Origin: an uncultured Paracoccaceae bacterium
GTDB taxonomy: Bacteria > Pseudomonadota > Alphaproteobacteria > Rhodobacterales > Rhodobacteraceae
Direction of reading: 5' to 3'
DNA: 6,561 bases
Assembly: GCA_937900975.1 (NCBI GenBank)
Contig: CALCPC010000779.1
Span: forward strand, 1 to 6,561
Of this stretch, positions 6,172 through 6,561 are shown one piece after another (the first letter of the stretch is position 1; every line of letters begins with the position of its first letter). The translations under genes and the position numbers were made by a program. The notes under the pieces are model-generated. The model saw only the letters and a program-made list of their open reading frames with translations, searched no databases and was not told where the DNA came from.

Positions 6172-6561
6172 CGGGGTGTCGATGGCCCGCCCGGCCAGGC
6201 CCCCTGGCGGCGCAGGTCGGTCGAGGATGCGCGGACCATGGGCCCGGTCTGCAGGCACCAGGCCGGCGTCCGCCGCAGCGCCAGCAGCGGCCCCGCCGCC
6301 GCCGGGATCCGCTGGCGGCCAAAGCGTTGCGCAGCCGGCGAAAGCCCCGCGCGCAATTGCTGCCCCGGGCGGGCCAGAACGCCAATGGGCACCAGGCGAA
6401 AGATCTCGGTCCAGCGGTCCCAATGGTGCAGCGTCGCCAGATTGTCGGCCCCCATCAGCCAGACAAAACGCACACCGGGGTAGCGCGCCCGCAGCGCGGC
6501 CAATGTCTCGGCCGTGTAGCGGGTGCCAAGACGCTGCTCGATCCCGGTGATGACGACATCT
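6159..6561 (-). CDS. nadD: Nicotinate-nucleotide adenylyltransferase, 3' part (start beyond window)
   Basis: Cytosolic enzyme that adenylates nicotinate mononucleotide to deamido-NAD in NAD synthesis. Only the last 133 codons are present; the N-terminal GxFxPxHxGH nucleotide-binding motif lies beyond the right edge. Seen in the fragment: RYTAETL (14-20), equivalent to the SYTA-type segment; [17 protein letters not shown] (34-50), matching the conserved G-x-D...L...W...W region; [10 protein letters not shown] (57-66); and the C-terminal adenylyltransferase motif SSTDLR (112-117). Only 16 residues follow that motif, ending RPPR. The E. coli enzyme continues for about 30 residues (lP..V..YI...LY type), so this one is short-tailed, which I believe is common in Rhodobacterales. 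The TGA is at 6161-6159, followed by a 247-base gap before dacB on the same strand; they may or may not share a transcript. Confidence 0.9.
   Translation of the reverse strand, partial: DVVITGIEQRLGTRYTAETLAALRARYPGVRFVWLMGADNLATLHHWDRWTEIFRLVPIGVLARPGQQLRAGLSPAAQRFGRQRIPAAAGPLLALRRTPAWCLQTGPMVRASSTDLRRQGAWPGGPSTPRPPR

Noticed and set aside
5989..6423. 144-codon minus-strand frame overlapping nadD and running into the nadD-dacB gap
   Set aside because: Most of it is an out-of-frame reading of nadD; the part beyond nadD has no recognisable motif or ribosome binding site.
4994..6550. 518-codon plus-strand frame opposite dacB and nadD
   Set aside because: It spans two recognised genes and the gap between them on the opposite strand, with low-complexity Arg/Ala/Pro composition and no family resemblance.

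Overview
This GC-rich window looks like ordinary chromosome of an alphaproteobacterium, most probably Rhodobacterales (Rhodobacteraceae/Paracoccaceae). The reasons are the N-terminus of the isoleucyl-tRNA synthetase (MCADMPDYKDTL), the short DUF3253 gene fused tail-to-head to it, and the short-tailed NadD next to a DacB/PBP4-type peptidase. This placement is from remembered family features, not from a search.

Layout, left to right. A plus-strand short-chain dehydrogenase/reductase (16-762) may begin at or just beyond the left edge of the operon that carries it. A 292-bp intergenic region (763-1054) lies between convergent transcription units. It holds a strong stem-loop right after the dehydrogenase stop, a terminator-like hairpin with a T-rich tract on the plus strand, and a terminator-like hairpin with a T-rich tract on the minus strand. 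The rest of the window is read leftward on the minus strand: nadD (3' part only, 6159 to the right edge), a PBP4-type D-Ala-D-Ala peptidase (4424-5911), ileS (1306-4215) and a DUF3253 gene (1055-1306). ileS and the DUF3253 gene share one base in a TGATG stop-start overlap. The two wider gaps (5912-6158 and 4216-4423) contain no convincing genes but do contain hairpins. The one before ileS has two stacked hairpins and a T6 run close to the ileS ribosome binding site.

Functionally these are housekeeping genes: NAD synthesis (nadD), peptidoglycan trimming (dacB) and charging of tRNA-Ile (ileS). A small unknown gene is translationally tied to ileS. The dehydrogenase is probably catabolic and not functionally linked to them. 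I found no CRISPR array, insertion sequence, tRNA, phage gene or defence system, and nothing I would call a new biological system. The items most worth checking are the ileS leader, the ileS-DUF3253 coupling, a non-canonical catalytic residue in the dehydrogenase, and the predicted Tat export of the PBP4-type peptidase. The three long plus-strand reading frames opposite ileS and dacB are best explained as shadows of GC-rich coding sequence.
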